Shown piece after piece: positions 12,563 to 24,718 of a DNA stretch of 64,000 bases. This DNA comes from Mytilinidion resinicola (lineage: Eukaryota; Ascomycota; Dothideomycetes; Mytilinidiales; Mytilinidiaceae). The notes under the pieces were generated by a model. The model was not told the origin of the DNA, ran no database searches, and saw only the letters and a program-made list of their open reading frames with translations. Within the stretch, counting starts at the first letter, position 1. Every line of letters begins with the position of its first letter. Both the position numbers and the translations under genes were made by a program. Where the stretch lies: NCBI RefSeq assembly GCF_010093595.1, contig NW_022985445.1:248001-312000 (forward strand). The letters are read 5' to 3'.

Positions 12563-12726
12563 GCGGCGAGATAACTGCTTGGAGATGAGCGATGGGGATA
12601 TATGCTCGTATTGTTTATGGCCCGACTTCAATTGTTCATGCACCGGCTCCTATTACTAGCAAAGAAAGAAAAGGAATATCGCAGCTGCCACTTGCTCGAG
12701 CCCTCCGCTGGAGGAAGGACAGAAAG

Positions 12727-13345
12727 TTAGTACGCACTGCTTGCACACTTCATCGCACGACCCCAATCCTCCTCCTCCTCCCCTCTCATAAACACCTCCG
12801 CCTCCATCCTCTCCACCCCTTCACGCTCAATCCCCTCCACCACGCCCCTCAATACCTCCTCACCCGCAACCTTCACCTCGGCACTCAGTCTCTCCGCCTG
12901 ACTCGCATACATCCAATCCTCCTTCATCGGCGGAAACAACTCCTCATACTCCCCCCGCGTCCACCCCCATTTCACCACCACCCCTATCGGCGTCGCCTCC
13001 AGCAGCGCCCTCATCACCCTCCCCAGCCCCTCCGGCACCTCATGCGTCCTTCCCTCGAAAAAAGACCATACCGCCCTGCTCGTGCCCCGGCCATACGCAA
13101 ACACAACCTTCACCTCCGTCAGCGCCGGCATATAATGCAACGCCCTATACCCCGCCGCCACCGGCATCTCATCTCCCTCCCCCTCCCCGCCATCCAAATC
13201 CCCACCCATCGGCAGATCAAAATACCGCCCCTGCTCCATCCCACTCTCCTGCGTCAGATCAAACAGTAACCCCAGCTTCCGAATGCTCTCGATATCCCAC
13301 TCATGCACCGCCGTGTCTCGCGGCTCCGGCCGCCTTGACAACCGG
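12727..13345 (-). pseudogene. F-box-like/2EXR-like family, copy A (C-terminal half only)
   Basis: An uninterrupted ~205-codon frame carries only the C-terminal half of a family found five times in the window. Shared motifs: HEWDIESIRKLGLLFDL, YRALHYMPAL, WSFFEG followed by HEVPEGL, and the terminal ...VERMEAEVF. The N-terminal half with the LPREL box is missing and the frame lacks an ATG (it opens on GTG). It lies in tandem behind copy B on the same strand. No function is known for this family; its N-terminal box in intact copies resembles F-box/2EXR modules. Confidence 0.6.
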
Positions 13346-13754
13346 TTAGTAACGTCGTGAAGCACGCGTTTATAAGCTTTTCACCCTATTCCGATTCTGA
13401 TTCATCCGTTGAGGTACCCCGACAGGCATTGAAAAATCTAAAATCAAATTGTAGGTCAACGCAAGGGAAATCAGAGTACCTTTTGACTTGTTAGAAACAT
13501 GTTACCTAAGACACACCTTACAGTGATATCGAGAGAGCAAGAGTGATGCCAGAGCAGTGGAATACCCGTGTGCCCGAACTTATGACTGTAGGAATCTGGA
13601 GGCTCAGAGAGGGACATGAGATTCACGCGTTTGATGACCTTGTGTCCTATTCCGACGTTGATTCATTCGTTGAAGTGCCCCAGACGGCTGCAAGTAAGTG
13701 TACACAGACCTGGCTGCTGGTGTTGTACTCGATATAGCCACATTCATCCCGCTC

Positions 13755-14330
13755 TCGTGATCCCCGCTGGCGCCCCAACAACGCTCACAGTGCTGTCACC
13801 CTTCACAAAGACCTCAGCATCCACCCTCTCCAACTCATTGAACCCATCCGCCACCTCTTTCAATACTTCTTCTAGTGCGACGCCCCATGGTATTCTTCTC
13901 GCTTTCTTCGTTTAGAACCTGAAAGGAAGGTGAAACATTTCCTTATACTCGTTCGTCGTGCAGCCCCACTTGATCTCTGCATGTTTTGGCGTCGCGAGAA
14001 TCAGAGACTGTATCGTTGGTTGTAGGTTGTTTAGGCGCGTGTTCGGATTTTCCTTCGAAAAACTCTCGCAGCGCCGGCGTTACTCGGCCATTGTATACCA
14101 TCACCACGTGCACCTCGCGGAGGTTGGGCATGTAATGCAGTGCACGGAAGCGAGCTGGGTCGGGGCCATGGCAACCCAAGTCAGCATGCCCATCAAGAGG
14201 ATCGAAAAGTATTTCAGTCTCCTTGTAGTTCAACTCAAAGACCATTAACAAGCGCTGGATGTGCTCGATATCCCAGTTGTGATGAAATCCAATATTTTTT
14301 AGATCCTTGAAGGTATGTTGAAGCACCTCT
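13755..14330 (-). pseudogene. F-box-like/2EXR-like family, copy B (truncated, frameshifted)
   Basis: The frame 14326-13943 contains NWDIEHIQRLLMVFEL, FRALHYMPNL and LREFFEGKSEHAP, then loses homology. The homologous continuation (TPKHAEIKWGCTTNEYKEMF) is in another frame starting near 14035, and the conserved end (EEVLKEVADGFNELERVDAE) is in a further segment near 13815-13905. So there is at least one indel, and no N-terminal half. This is a decayed tandem neighbour of copy A. Confidence 0.6.
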
Positions 14331-14570
14331 TACAGCACTAGGAAAGTGTATACAGGTCTCTAGGTACTTGGTTTCCAAAAAGAGAAGCAAGCCTTATTAT
14401 GAAAGGGAATGGCATACTTTACCTCGTCGCAGCTCTGTGCAGACCTGGCTGCCGCCCTCTGGGGTGGCCTACCTAGCTTACTGCGTGGCCCGGAGTAATG
14501 GGCTTTGATTTTTGAAAGTATGTTGAGGCACCTCCAACGGTGGCAAAGAAGTGTACACAGACTTGCCATA
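14300..14570. repeat. Diverged tandem duplication upstream of copy B
   Basis: Two segments about 200 bp apart, near 14306-14364 and 14511-14567, align over ~58 bp. Both contain 'atgttgargcacctc' and a 'gtgtayacag' block. A related block lies near 13690-13712 and another near 14435-14450. They look like remnants of serial duplication of the family's flank. Confidence 0.45.
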
Positions 14571-14641
14571 GGCTTCGAGATGGGTCTTTCTGATTACCTC
14601 GCTTTATTCAGTACCTACATGCAGAAACCAACCCGCTTCCA

Positions 14642-15727
14642 CTAAAACCCTCTCAAGGGCAAAACATGCTGCACCAAACAACTCTGGCGACAAAGCGGAC
14701 ACTCTGGCTTCTCCCTTGCCCAGTCCCCAATACAACCCCAACAAAACATATGCCCACAGATCGTGACGCTAGGATCCTTCATCTCCTCCAAACAAAGTGT
14801 ACACTTCCTCTGCTGTGTTCCGCTAATCCACTCCATCTCCGACTCATTCTTCAGATCGTATCGCGGCCTGCCGAGCACTTCCGTCTGCGTGATCCGCTGT
14901 AGGCTCTGCGGATCCTGCGTATTCGGCGCCGATGACTCAAACAACAGCGCATTATTGGCGCTGTATGCATCGGGTGCCAACGAGACTTCGACACCATGGT
15001 CGAGCACCACGCTCGATCCCATCACCGACGGTGTATTCGCCACGGAGACGGTGTTCTGCATGTGCAAGTAGGCCTGCACAGCCATCTGCAGCACGAGCAG
15101 CACGCCGAGCACCTCATACCCGACACGCTGCTCGCTCTCCTCGACTTTCCGCGTGAAGATGTATCGTAGGCCCCAGATGCGCTTCCCGAGGTGGTAGTAC
15201 GCGCCGCTGAAGTAAAACGTTGCTAGCGACAGAGCATATATGGGCGACGGCGATGTTATCGTGTCCAGATTGTGTAAGATATAGGACTGCAGTTTATATC
15301 CCGCGCTTCCTTGCTCTTTCTGTCCTTTCCGCGCGCGCTGCCGGAGATTCGCTTCGAGTTTCGCGCGTATTCGTCTGCGAAAGGCGGGTAGGATGCGTCC
15401 GAGGCCATAGGGTACTAAGACGGTTGATATAATATATCCTGATCGCCGTGCGAGATTGGGGAGACGGAGTGTCGCGTCTTCTACTTGCACGATGTCGGTG
15501 TATTCCTCGCCCAGCGTGCGGTTGCCGAGGCCTGTGGTGAGGCCCAGGTAAAGGAGCTCGGCGAAGGTCCGCGCTTCAGTGGTGTATGCATGCGCGGTAC
15601 GGGCACCGTAGAGATTGCGGAGGATCGTAGAGAGGTGTTGTAGGAGGAGGCCTTGGAAGTAGGCGTCTTTTTGGTGGGAGCGGATTATGTCTGGGGAGGC
15701 GGCGAAAGGGTGGGTGAAGGCGGGCAT
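14642..15727 (-). CDS. pex10: Peroxin 10, RING-finger peroxisomal E3 ubiquitin ligase
   Basis: Intronless, 361 residues, a normal length for PEX10. The N-terminal two thirds is the Pex2/Pex12-type membrane region, opening with SPDIIRSHQKDAYFQ and including helices around YLGLTTGLGNRTLGEEY and TVLVPYGLGRI. The C-terminus is a C3HC4 RING: CTLCLEEMKDPSVTICGH, then FCWGC and CPLCRQ. PEX10 works with PEX2 and PEX12 in the peroxisomal membrane to ubiquitinate the PTS1 receptor PEX5 and allow its recycling. The ATG at 15727 directly precedes the conserved start. The same window encodes a likely PTS1 cargo (FAT1-type synthetase), though 13 kb away. Confidence 0.93.
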   Translation of the reverse strand: MPAFTHPFAASPDIIRSHQKDAYFQGLLLQHLSTILRNLYGARTAHAYTTEARTFAELLYLGLTTGLGNRTLGEEYTDIVQVEDATLRLPNLARRSGYIISTVLVPYGLGRILPAFRRRIRAKLEANLRQRARKGQKEQGSAGYKLQSYILHNLDTITSPSPIYALSLATFYFSGAYYHLGKRIWGLRYIFTRKVEESEQRVGYEVLGVLLVLQMAVQAYLHMQNTVSVANTPSVMGSSVVLDHGVEVSLAPDAYSANNALLFESSAPNTQDPQSLQRITQTEVLGRPRYDLKNESEMEWISGTQQRKCTLCLEEMKDPSVTICGHMFCWGCIGDWAREKPECPLCRQSCLVQHVLPLRGF

Positions 15728-16378
15728 GGTTGCCTTTCAGAAGCGTTAGAAGAGGAGAAATGCAAGGCCGGGACAAAAGAGACGATTGATGCAGGATGGG
15801 ATAAGATTTAGAGCTGTATCATGGAGTTGAGGTTGACCCTGGGACCTCGGCCTTTCCGTGAATGAGGTGACTAAGCGATCCACCTTTCTAACTAACCTCA
15901 TCATGCTCAGGATGCTCACTACTCTTTCAGCACTGCACGAATGTCGATACTGTGAAGTCGACCGGTCGAGACAGCTGCCTGATAACCACCAGCATATATG
16001 TAATCATTCCTCCCAGATTCACACTGCCGTCAAGGCGAATGCATACATAGTATATCTCTGCTCGACTGCTCGAATGCCCATACTTCTCCTCGAGATCTTG
16101 GATCGTCCCGTGAACTTTGAACATAGCATTAAGAGCACGCTACCATAAATTCTCGTAGCGACCTATAGACAGTAAAGTATAGAAAGCTAAGCTCTTTATG
16201 TTTCTATTCTTCCCGCTGTACTTTTCGCTTTAGGAAATGCCAGCATTTTGTTCACTTTAAAACGATGTAAAATGTTGGAATGAACCGCAATGCCAGCATC
16301 TGGGCATCCCACTCATCAGCCAATACTAAGGTGTAAGGTTGTGTAGAGCAAAAAAAGAACATCTAAGGAGCAAAACAC

Positions 16379-16414
16379 CACCCTCTTTCGAGGGTGTAGC
16401 CACCCCGGAGGGGT
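16379..16414. other. Two adjacent perfect hairpins
   Basis: A 7-bp stem with a TTTC loop (16379-16385 pairing with 16390-16396) is followed five bases later by a 5-bp GC-rich stem with a GGA loop (16402-16406 with 16410-16414). The first has no T-run behind it. Function unknown. Confidence 0.35.
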
Positions 16415-16574
16415 TTCTCTATGTCCGCCCGCCCGCGGTATTCTTCAATCCGTCATCTTAACCGGCCACTCTCAGCCTCACGCACCAACTGCATACATCC
16501 TCTTTACCAGGCTTCCAAGCCTCTCTACGAACCAGGCCGCCCGAAGTCAACTCAACTTTTTAACACAAGGGTTG

Positions 16575-16712
16575 GTCGAATCGAGAATCGAACTCAAGAC
16601 CCAGCCAAGTGAGGTTGTCGACGGTAGTGAAACACTACCTCGCGAGGTATAATGCCTGGGAACCGGCCGCGGGCTTACACACGATGTGGCCGACCAACTG
16701 AGCTGCTGGGCA
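16575..16712 (-). ncRNA. tRNA-like / possible tRNA-derived SINE remnant
   Basis: On the minus strand the segment opens with an A-box-like GCCCAGCAGCTCAGTTGGTC and, ~110 bp later, carries a B-box-like GAGTTCGATTC followed by GATTCGACC. The A-B distance is long for a normal tRNA and no cloverleaf with a matching acceptor stem could be drawn, so a functional tRNA is unlikely. A tRNA-derived SINE or decayed intron-containing tRNA fits better. Confidence 0.3.
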
Positions 16713-17318
16713 AATTAGTAGATGAGAGGTTCGCATTTTACTTGAAATATCTAGGCTGAGGAAAGCTATGGCCCTTAATGATTGAGCTTAACAACATGAC
16801 CGCCACACATGACCGCCACAAGCACTCGCGATCACTGGCTATATAGTCGAAGCCGAGGAATAACGCTTCCTCTTCTAGTTCTTCGTAGCAGTTTTCGGAG
16901 CTTCACTACGATACGCCTTCCCCTACTATTATCACACCAACATCCTCAATCACTAAAATCACTAGCTCACCCTCTCCGAATCGCGCCACACCATCCTCCT
17001 CTTACAAGAACACGCCCGCTGTCTTGCCCACCTCTCTACCAACCACCTGCCCGCACACCCACCTGAACTACCACCTCTCTCGCTCTCTTCGCCTCCTCAC
17101 CACCGACCCCTTCACCGCCTTCGCCGCCTTAGATAACAGCTTCATCTACGGCCTCATCTCCGCTTTTAACGAATCCTTACCTTTCATCTACAACCGCTCC
17201 TTCGACTTCAGGCCCAGCTCACCAGCCTCACCTTCTTCGTCCTCATCCTCAGCTCGCTGCTAAGAACCCCCGATTCTCGTCGAATTTGGGCAAGCACCGC
17301 GGGCTCTTTACATTGTAG

Positions 17319-17450
17319 TCTGGCAACGGGTTGAGTTTATGGGAAGAAGCAAAAATTTAGTGTCGTATTCTCCCTGGATTCCGAGGTGAGGTGACAACGG
17401 GTTGAACTCTGGGGAACAGCTCAGTGTCGTTTCTTCCCCAAAGTCTCGTG
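17319..17450. repeat. Diverged direct repeat, two units of ~65 bp
   Basis: Both units begin with 'caacgggttga' and continue with 'gtgtcgt' and a 'ttcccc/ctccc' block at matching spacing. Between-unit divergence is high. Confidence 0.4.
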
Positions 17451-17786
17451 TCTTCCCAGACGCGGGGGTATATTTCATAGGCATGGCACTGGCGCGCGGG
17501 ACTTGGATCACGGGAGACGTCAACGTGTTAAACAGGACGTTGAACCATCTACCTAGGAATCTCCGAGCCCCTGTTCTACCTCCTTGTAGTCACAGCAACA
17601 ACAACTCATCTCTGTCGCTATTCCATATTCTCGCCGCTCGTGACCAATCCAGCCAAGTGTCTTCGCACAGTTCCATCTGTTCAGGGTTGACGACCTTCAC
17701 TACATTTTCATAATTCAGGACGCTGTCTGAGGTGACACGGTACGGTATTAAACCTGCTATGCTAGAGGCTCATTCCAATCTCTGCT

Positions 17787-19619
17787 CTAATCGCTCTTAC
17801 TCTCCTCCCCGCTATCACTGCTCTCTAAAGCATCGGCGCCGACGACAGCTTGCTCCTCCTCGCCCTTCTCCTCTGCGGTTCCAGACATGACAAAGCTTGT
17901 TAAACAGGTGATCCTGGCGCCTGTCTCGTATGTGCCTAGTAGCGTGCCTACCTGCTTCGCGTCTGTACTATGCTCTAGCTCTCCGGCTTGGATGCCCCAT
18001 ATCCGTACGGCTCCGTCGCTGCTTCCGGTGACGACGAATAGCGGTCCGTTGATGAACGGTGCGAGGATAGTGAAGTCTCTGATCCGTCCGGCGATACCAG
18101 CGAGCGCGCCGCCGAGGGTTGCGATTGGAGAGAGAGAAGGAAGGTCGAGTGCGGGGCCTTTGTTGGGGAGTGAGGTATCAGGAGCGGGGGATGAAGAGGG
18201 AGAGGTGGTAGGGGCGGCGGTGGGGTAGAAGAGGATGCGGCCGTCTTCTGTTGAGAGGGCGAGGATGGGAGTAGTAGAAGCAGTTGAGGGGAGATAGTGA
18301 AGTTGGTGAAGTTTTGTCCTGGGGGTGGGGAGGATTAGGGCGGAGGGTTTGGAATCCTGAGGGCGTTAGTCAAACCCAATTATATTTATATGAAGCAGAG
18401 GAAGGAGAATAAAGAGGGAGAGGGATAGAGAACATACCATCCCAAACACCACCACCCCCCTCTCAAACCCAACCACGTACTCCTCCCCAGCAGGGTCCCA
18501 CTCCACCTTCCTACCCTCGCCGGTATCCCACCGCCCCTCCCCAGCGGCAGCGAGTAAGTCCCGGCTGAAGTTCAACACGCCTGCCTTCTTTCCCGTAACC
18601 AAATTCCACAACCGCATGCATTTTTCGCCCTTGCCCACGCTCAGCATGAGCTTCAGACTCGGATGCACCGCGATGTCGTTTACTCCAGCTGGTACTTCGC
18701 CCGGCGCAGCAGTGTCTCCACTCGGCCGCCCCACCGCCTTCGGCACCGGCGCACGGATAGTCGATAACGGCGTCCAGTCGCGAGTCCGGGTAATCGCAAT
18801 CGTGTTGTCGCCAGCCGCACTCAGCAATTTGGCTCGTGTCGGGAAAGCGAGGCACGTGACAGCAGACAAGTGGTGCAGAAGGGCGCCAAGTTCGCGGTTG
18901 CGGGGGTTCTCGGAGATTGATGTCCCAGCTAGTGTGGGGAGTTTCGGGATTGAAGAGGGGTTTGGCGGGACGGTAGAGAGGTTGTAGAGGTTGATGCGCT
19001 CGTCGGCGGAGCCGGTGGCCAGGAGGACGGATTGGGAGGTGTTGGAGCCGGGGGTGGAGGCGGATTTGAGCGGCGAGACGGCAAGGCATCGGATGGAAGA
19101 AGTGTGGGCGGTGAACAGGAAGGTGTCTGTGAAGGAGAGGGTAGCTTTGGAGTCTTTTGAGGGAGGGTCTTTTTTGGTGATGGCTGAGCTGGTCCCATTC
19201 GTGGCGTCTGCAACCTTGCTCTTTCCGTTGAGTTTAGAAGTCGAATCATCCTCAGTAGCTTCATTACTGGTATCTTTGAGTTCTGGCGCATCTCTTGGTT
19301 CCGGGATGGTTCTTGAAATGACTGCGGTAAAGCCGTGGAGAGTCCTCTCGTATGATCCCGTGATTATTTGAATAGTGGCTGAATCGACATCCTCTCCTAA
19401 CTGAACAACCGCTGACTCGAGGACGGCATCCTCGACAACTGGCTTCTTCTTCTGGACAGTTCCGTTCTCTTTCTTCGGAGCATCCCCATTGCTCTTAATA
19501 GGCACAGGCTTCACCGAGTTTGATGTTTGGCGTGCAGGTTTGCCGGCGTCCTGTTTCCCTCTCTTTGTGCTCGCGGGTAGTGCGACGCCATCTACACCGT
19601 CCAGTTTCCGTTTCGCCAT
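17787..19619 (-). CDS. mak11: WD40 ribosome-biogenesis protein Mak11 (PAK1IP1/Skb15 family)
   Basis: Spliced model complement(join(17787..18356, 18438..19619)), 583 residues. The start at 19619 (MAKRKLDGVDG) is chosen over an upstream non-ATG extension because it begins like other nucleolar Mak11 proteins and is preceded by A/T-rich leader. A basic, disordered N-terminus is followed by WD repeats: TAHTSSIRCLAVSP...ATGSADERINLYNL, HHLSAVTCLAF...AAGDNTIAI, VNDIAVHPSLKLMLSVGKG and, in exon 2, VVTGSSDGAVRIWGI. Mak11 is a nucleolar factor in 60S subunit assembly, helping 5S RNP incorporation through Rlp24/Mrt4-linked steps. The acidic C-terminus is typical. It is divergent with EAF1, sharing 299 bp. 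Confidence 0.85.
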
Positions 19620-19918
19620 GGCTGGTTTGACAATAGTGTGATATTGCACTGTGTATGCGGTGGTCTCGCGGTGAGGTGCGGTGGTGGTATTTTTTTTATT
19701 CTGCCACACTTGGGCTGACCGCCTCCCGCGATAAGACTGGCACGACTGGGCAGTCTCTGGAATCAGGCCTTCTCTCCCGACACCACCGTCTATCTTGTGC
19801 TCGGTGCCATCACGACTTCATCACTTTCCATCAACAAACCCTTCCAGCTCCGCCCCAAATCATCGCCCTGGACGTACTCGCGAATGACGGATGTCGTTCA
19901 GGCAGGTTCGGCCTTCAT
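19620..19918. promoter_or_regulatory. Shared divergent promoter of mak11 and eaf1
   Basis: The two start codons are 299 bp apart on opposite strands, so both promoters and 5' UTRs must fit here. There is a 7-T run and no clear TATA box, as usual for housekeeping genes. Confidence 0.5.
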
Positions 19919-22900
19919 ATGTCCCTAGACGAACTTCGTGATGCGACAGCCAGGGCGAAAAAGAATGAGATCACGTAAGTCACGCCCGATTTTACGGTCG
20001 CAGAACGCATTTTGCGATAGAACTGCACGATGCGAAACCAGAAAATCGCTCCGTTTGTTTTGCCCCGGCGTGGTTGTGCTTATTATCGGCGTTGTAGTTC
20101 CTGTGAGCTCTCCCGCAAGCGTAAACTGCGCGAGCTCTACGCCTATACCACCTTCCTGAGCCCCCAACACCACCCGCAGCCCGCGCTCGGCTTCGACTTC
20201 GACTTCTTCGACCACGAGCCCAACGAGCATGAGCTGCACTACTTAGATGAGAATGACATCTCCAAGTAAGCATTCCGTTATTTAATTTGATTGAATTAAT
20301 TATCGCCGTTCGCAATGCTAATGCCGCGTGCAGAGGCCGTCACTTTCGCGACTCTACCTTACTCTCACCCTACGAAAATGCAAAGCTGTCACCAAAGTCT
20401 ACCAGTCTATCAATTACCAAGCCTCTGGATGCGCCCTCTTCGCCCGCGCCTGCTGCCAATTCCCTCCAGGTCGCCGCCGGTGAACGCCCCAAGAGAGTCT
20501 CTGCCTCGCCGTCGCGACACCAGCCTGCTTCGACCCCCGAACCTTTGACTGCCAATGACGCGATGCCCAAACGGAACCTGAAATCCTCGGCGAAGGTATC
20601 AAAGTCCACTCAGGCTCCATTGGACCATGCTGCGCCTGATGGTGTCGAGGATTCGGACGCGACCAAATCCATTACTCCGAAGCCTGATGAACCTACCCAC
20701 GACAACGATGATAACCAGGCAAGGACCGTATCTGAAGAGCCATCTGTGGACCCTAAGAAAGCTATGCCAGAGACAGTAGACGACACAGCCAACCTACCAG
20801 ACTCTGCCCTTCCCAACCACGACTCTGAAGCACCACCTCAACCGCCGCAAGTCGTGCACCTACCCCCGAAGAAAGAACAAGAGAAACGCTTGGAAGACAC
20901 GACGCGTGCTTTGGAAAAGACGGCTGAAAGGGAGCGGAAGGATGACGAGAGGCTGGGACTACCTCATGCGGGAGATCTTGCTTCTTCGCCGTCGTCAACC
21001 ATGGGCCAGTCGACAGCGACCCCTCGACCTAACCAACGCTCCCCTGACACAAGCCCGGAAGAGGAGACGTTCCCCGATGGAGTCTCGCAGATAGCAGGTG
21101 GATCGACAGAACGGAACTCCAAGGGACTGCAGGTCAATACTGGAAGAGATGCGACGCCGGAAACTCCTGATGCGCAGACCCAACTGGAGCGCGAACAAGC
21201 GATTCGAGAGATGAGAGACTCTACCAAGGATAATGGTGTATCAGGCACTGTCGGCGCGCATTCCCTTGCCGACTCGCTCACTCAACACGCCGAGGAAATG
21301 GTCGATGATGCCCAGGCGAATGAAGGCCTTCAACAAGCGGATACTTCTCAACAGCATTCATTGCCAACTCCATCTACGACCGTCGCTGATCATCTAGAAT
21401 CAAGTCAAAGCAAACCGGATGTCGTTCCAGTAGAACCACAAAGAACTCCGACCAAGCAAACCACGCCTCCCGCCGATGTCGAAATGGAAGATGCGCCTGA
21501 CCTTGCAACGAAAGATACCCAGTCGGCAATTCGATCGCCGCCCACGCGCATGGTTACTCGTGTTTCATCTGGAGCTATGCGGCAAAAATCGGTTTCAGAG
21601 ATTCTGGGCGAGACCCCACATGCCGGTGGTACACTAACTCCCAGATCTGGTCCTGTGACGCCATCTCGTCCACGCCCTGCAGAAAGCAGACGCAAGTCGA
21701 GAGCTTCGACCATAGTTATTGCCAAACCGGATGTTGCACGCCCTTCCAGCGCTGTCCAATCACTCAACGAGGATTATGCTGCGCTTCGAGGAGCTTCCCA
21801 GGACGAGAGCAAGGATTACCTCCAGGGATTGTTTTCGTACCAAGCACACCATCCGCCTCGATCTACGCCTCTTCAAGAGCTGCTTCAGTCCGCGAGGAAG
21901 ACTGTTACCACCTCAAATACTCTGGCCACATTACGGGAATGTCAAGACTACAAGATACTGAAGCGCGTTTACCAGTTGCAGAATGCCAATCGTTGGTCGT
22001 TGCGACAACTCCAGAGATGTCGAGAGCCGCCTCGGCTCACTAGCCACCTCGACCATGTTCTTGCCGAGATGAAATGGATGTCCACAGATTTCAGGGAAGA
22101 GCGGAAGTGGAAGCTTTCACTTGCTGCCACTATCGCCGAGTGGTGTGCCGATTTCGTCAATAGCAGTCCAGAAGAGAGGAAAATTAAGCAGGTCAAAGCC
22201 CGACGACCACCACATGCTCCAGGAAACGATGAAGATATGGCGGATGCCCCTACGCCTGATCTTATCGCTTCAGGACCGAATGAGACAGAAAACGAGTCGC
22301 TACCCGATGACGACGAACTCCTTGCAAAATTCGGCTCAAACCCCCCTTCGGGCCTCTTCGCTTTTGGGTTCAACGATGTCATGATAAAGATGGATCGAAC
22401 ACCTTATTGGGAGGAGACTCTCCGACAGCTGCCCGCTTATGAGCCAACTCTGGAGACTGATTTCAACGATGCATCGGCAGCGCTGATATCCGAGCCGTCT
22501 ATCCTACCTGTGTCAAGACTAGTCACTAGCAAAATGAAGTCGCTCGTCAACGGCCCTCCTCGAAAGCGTAGTCGATATGATTATGATCAAGAAGATGAGC
22601 CTCCCAGTCGTCCGCTTAGCAGATCACAAACAACCACTGAGCATTCGATGCCCTCAACGCCCGGACGCCGCTTTAACAGGAATGATCTAGACCCAGAAAT
22701 GACGGATGTTGCTCTCTTTAATCCGGAGAACAAGCATGTGCGAGATCGAATCCAAGCCGGCCACGCGTTCCGACCGCCTTCCGAGTTTGCCATGCCGTCG
22801 ACCAGTTTCTTCGAATCTCGGGCATCGTCTCAATGGCTTTGGGAGGAGGATCAGAAGTTGCGGAATTTCGTCAAGGAGTATACCTTCAACTGGTCGTTAA

Positions 22901-24718
22901 TTGCGTCTTGCATGGCGATGCCCTCGATGTTCACTTCCGGCCCGGAGCGACGAACACCTTGGGAATGTTTCGAGAGGTGGGTGCAGCTGGAGGGTCTACC
23001 GGCTGAGATGTCCAAAACTCAGTACTTCCGAACTTACCAGTCCCGACTGGAGGCTGCGCAACGAACGGTCTCAGCTCAACAGCAGGCCTTGCAACAGCAG
23101 CTGCAACAACAAGCCCAATCTGCCGGACAACCACTGTCGTCACAGGTGCGGAGGCGGACTACTCAACCCATCCGGGTGGAAAGACGTAAGAATAATCGCT
23201 ATCTTGCCATTATTGATGGAATGAGGAAGCTGGCTCGGAAACGCGAGTCGGCGGCGCACAAGCAGCAAGAATGTAAGCTCCACCACTATTCTACTACTCG
23301 TCATTCTTGTTCTACGCATCTCAGTGGGCGGTACACGGTAGTAGATATCCCTTGGGCGTGGTCTTCTTATTTGTCTTACCTCTTTATCTTTGTTTTTGGA
23401 CTTTTAGCCTTCGAGCGAATGTGTCTTTCTTGCCTGTTTTATGTCTGTCAATAATTTTATTTCTCGGCCGCTGTGTTGATGATCATGGTTTCTTCATCGT
23501 AAAAGATCACGTACTAATAATGTTTTAGCTGCCAAAGCTGCTCAGCTCCGCAAAGCACACGAGCCTACTGCGCCGAAGACAAGCGTCCATACCCCGCAAG
23601 AGTTTAGCCGACTTCATCATGAGCGAAACGAAAAGGCGCGCGAGAGACAGGAGCTGTACCGCCAACAAATGCAAAGGCAGGCTGCCGCTGCACAACGCCA
23701 ACCCCAAGCTCCAGGACAACCCAATCCAGCAAATGGTGTCGGCCAACCTCCGCGAAACAGTACTCCCAATGGAACTCACGTTCCAAGCCCCTTATCGACC
23801 ACAACCGCGCAGTCACAAACTCCCAACGCGAACATTCGAACTGGATCACACCCCGGCCAACCCGTCATGCAGGGAAACTTCCCAAACGGCAATATGTCCG
23901 GAATGCCTATGGGGGCCCCTAGTATCCCTCAAGCCCCAATGCAGGCCAATATGCAGAATCGACAGGGCATGCCTCCTCCGGAAAACGTCCGGCTCGCCAT
24001 GCAGCGGAGTCAGTTCCCAAATACTAATCAACACCAATTCCAGCTTCAGCAACAACAAATCAACATGGCTAGTAATTTGGCTGGAGGTATGAATGGTGGC
24101 AACGGCATCCCCAACCAAGCAATGATGGCTTCTATGAGCGGCCAAGGCATGAATGGTAGCCCGAACATCTCTATGAACGGCATGCAAACGTCAGCCGGAT
24201 CTCCACGGATGGGTCAAATCAATCCGGTCGGCTATCAGAATCCCTCCCGGCCTCTCTCCAGCGGCCATCTCCCAGTCCTCGGCCAATACATGCAGCAAGT
24301 TCGTGCCCAGCACCCTGATTGGACACAGGAGCAGGTTCAGAAACAAGCGACGCATATGGTGCAGAAGACAGTGCAAGCTGCGCGCAACTCGGCCATGAGC
24401 GCGGCCACAGGTTCGGCCTCTGGGATGGGCTCGCCCATGCCGACTGGGAATGGCTTCATGTCTAGCGTCAATGGGAACGGCGGAGTTGGTGTTGCAGGGT
24501 CACCAAGCCCAAATTCAGCGCAGTATCATACGCAGATGGCACGCCAAATAATGAATCAACGACCGCAGACGCAGGGACAGGGACAGATGGGACAAGGCGG
24601 CAGCGGCAGTCCGCAGCTTGGCAATGGGAGACCGCCATCCAGGAGTGCGAGTGGGACTCCAGGCACTGCTGGTGTGCAGAGCCCCGGATTGAAGCAAGCG
24701 CAAGCTGCGAGAAACTGA
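19919..24718 (+). CDS. eaf1: Eaf1/Vid21, HSA-SANT scaffold of the NuA4 histone acetyltransferase
   Basis: Spliced model join(19919..19974, 20098..20265, 20334..23272, 23529..24718), 1450 residues, phases exact. The start MSLDELRDATARAKKNEIT sits in a 56-nt first exon and is followed by the conserved ELSRKRKLRELYAY helix. The middle has an HSA domain (~residues 600-690; EMKWMSTDFREERKWKLS), a bipartite basic segment, then a SANT/Myb domain (~905-965; WEEDQKLRNFVKEYTFNWSL and PWECFERWVQLEG), and a long Gln/Asn/Met/Gly-rich tail. Eaf1 is the platform that joins the Tra1, Piccolo and Swc4-Yaf9-Arp4-actin modules of NuA4; HSA binds Arp4-actin and SANT binds Tra1. Long N-terminal disordered and polyQ regions are normal in Pezizomycotina. 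The 256-bp third intron is long compared with neighbours. Confidence 0.93.

Larger units (their letters stand above)
15728..17786. other. Gene-poor 2 kb between PEX10 and MAK11
   Basis: Short open frames only, none with a recognisable family or consistent splicing. It contains a hairpin pair (16379-16414), a tRNA-like segment (16575-16712) and a diverged direct repeat (17319-17450). Confidence 0.45.

Noticed and set aside
18511..19291. Minus-strand frames of 120-192 codons within mak11
   Set aside because: Alternative frames of the Mak11 exon; the WD40 frame is continuous and has the right start.
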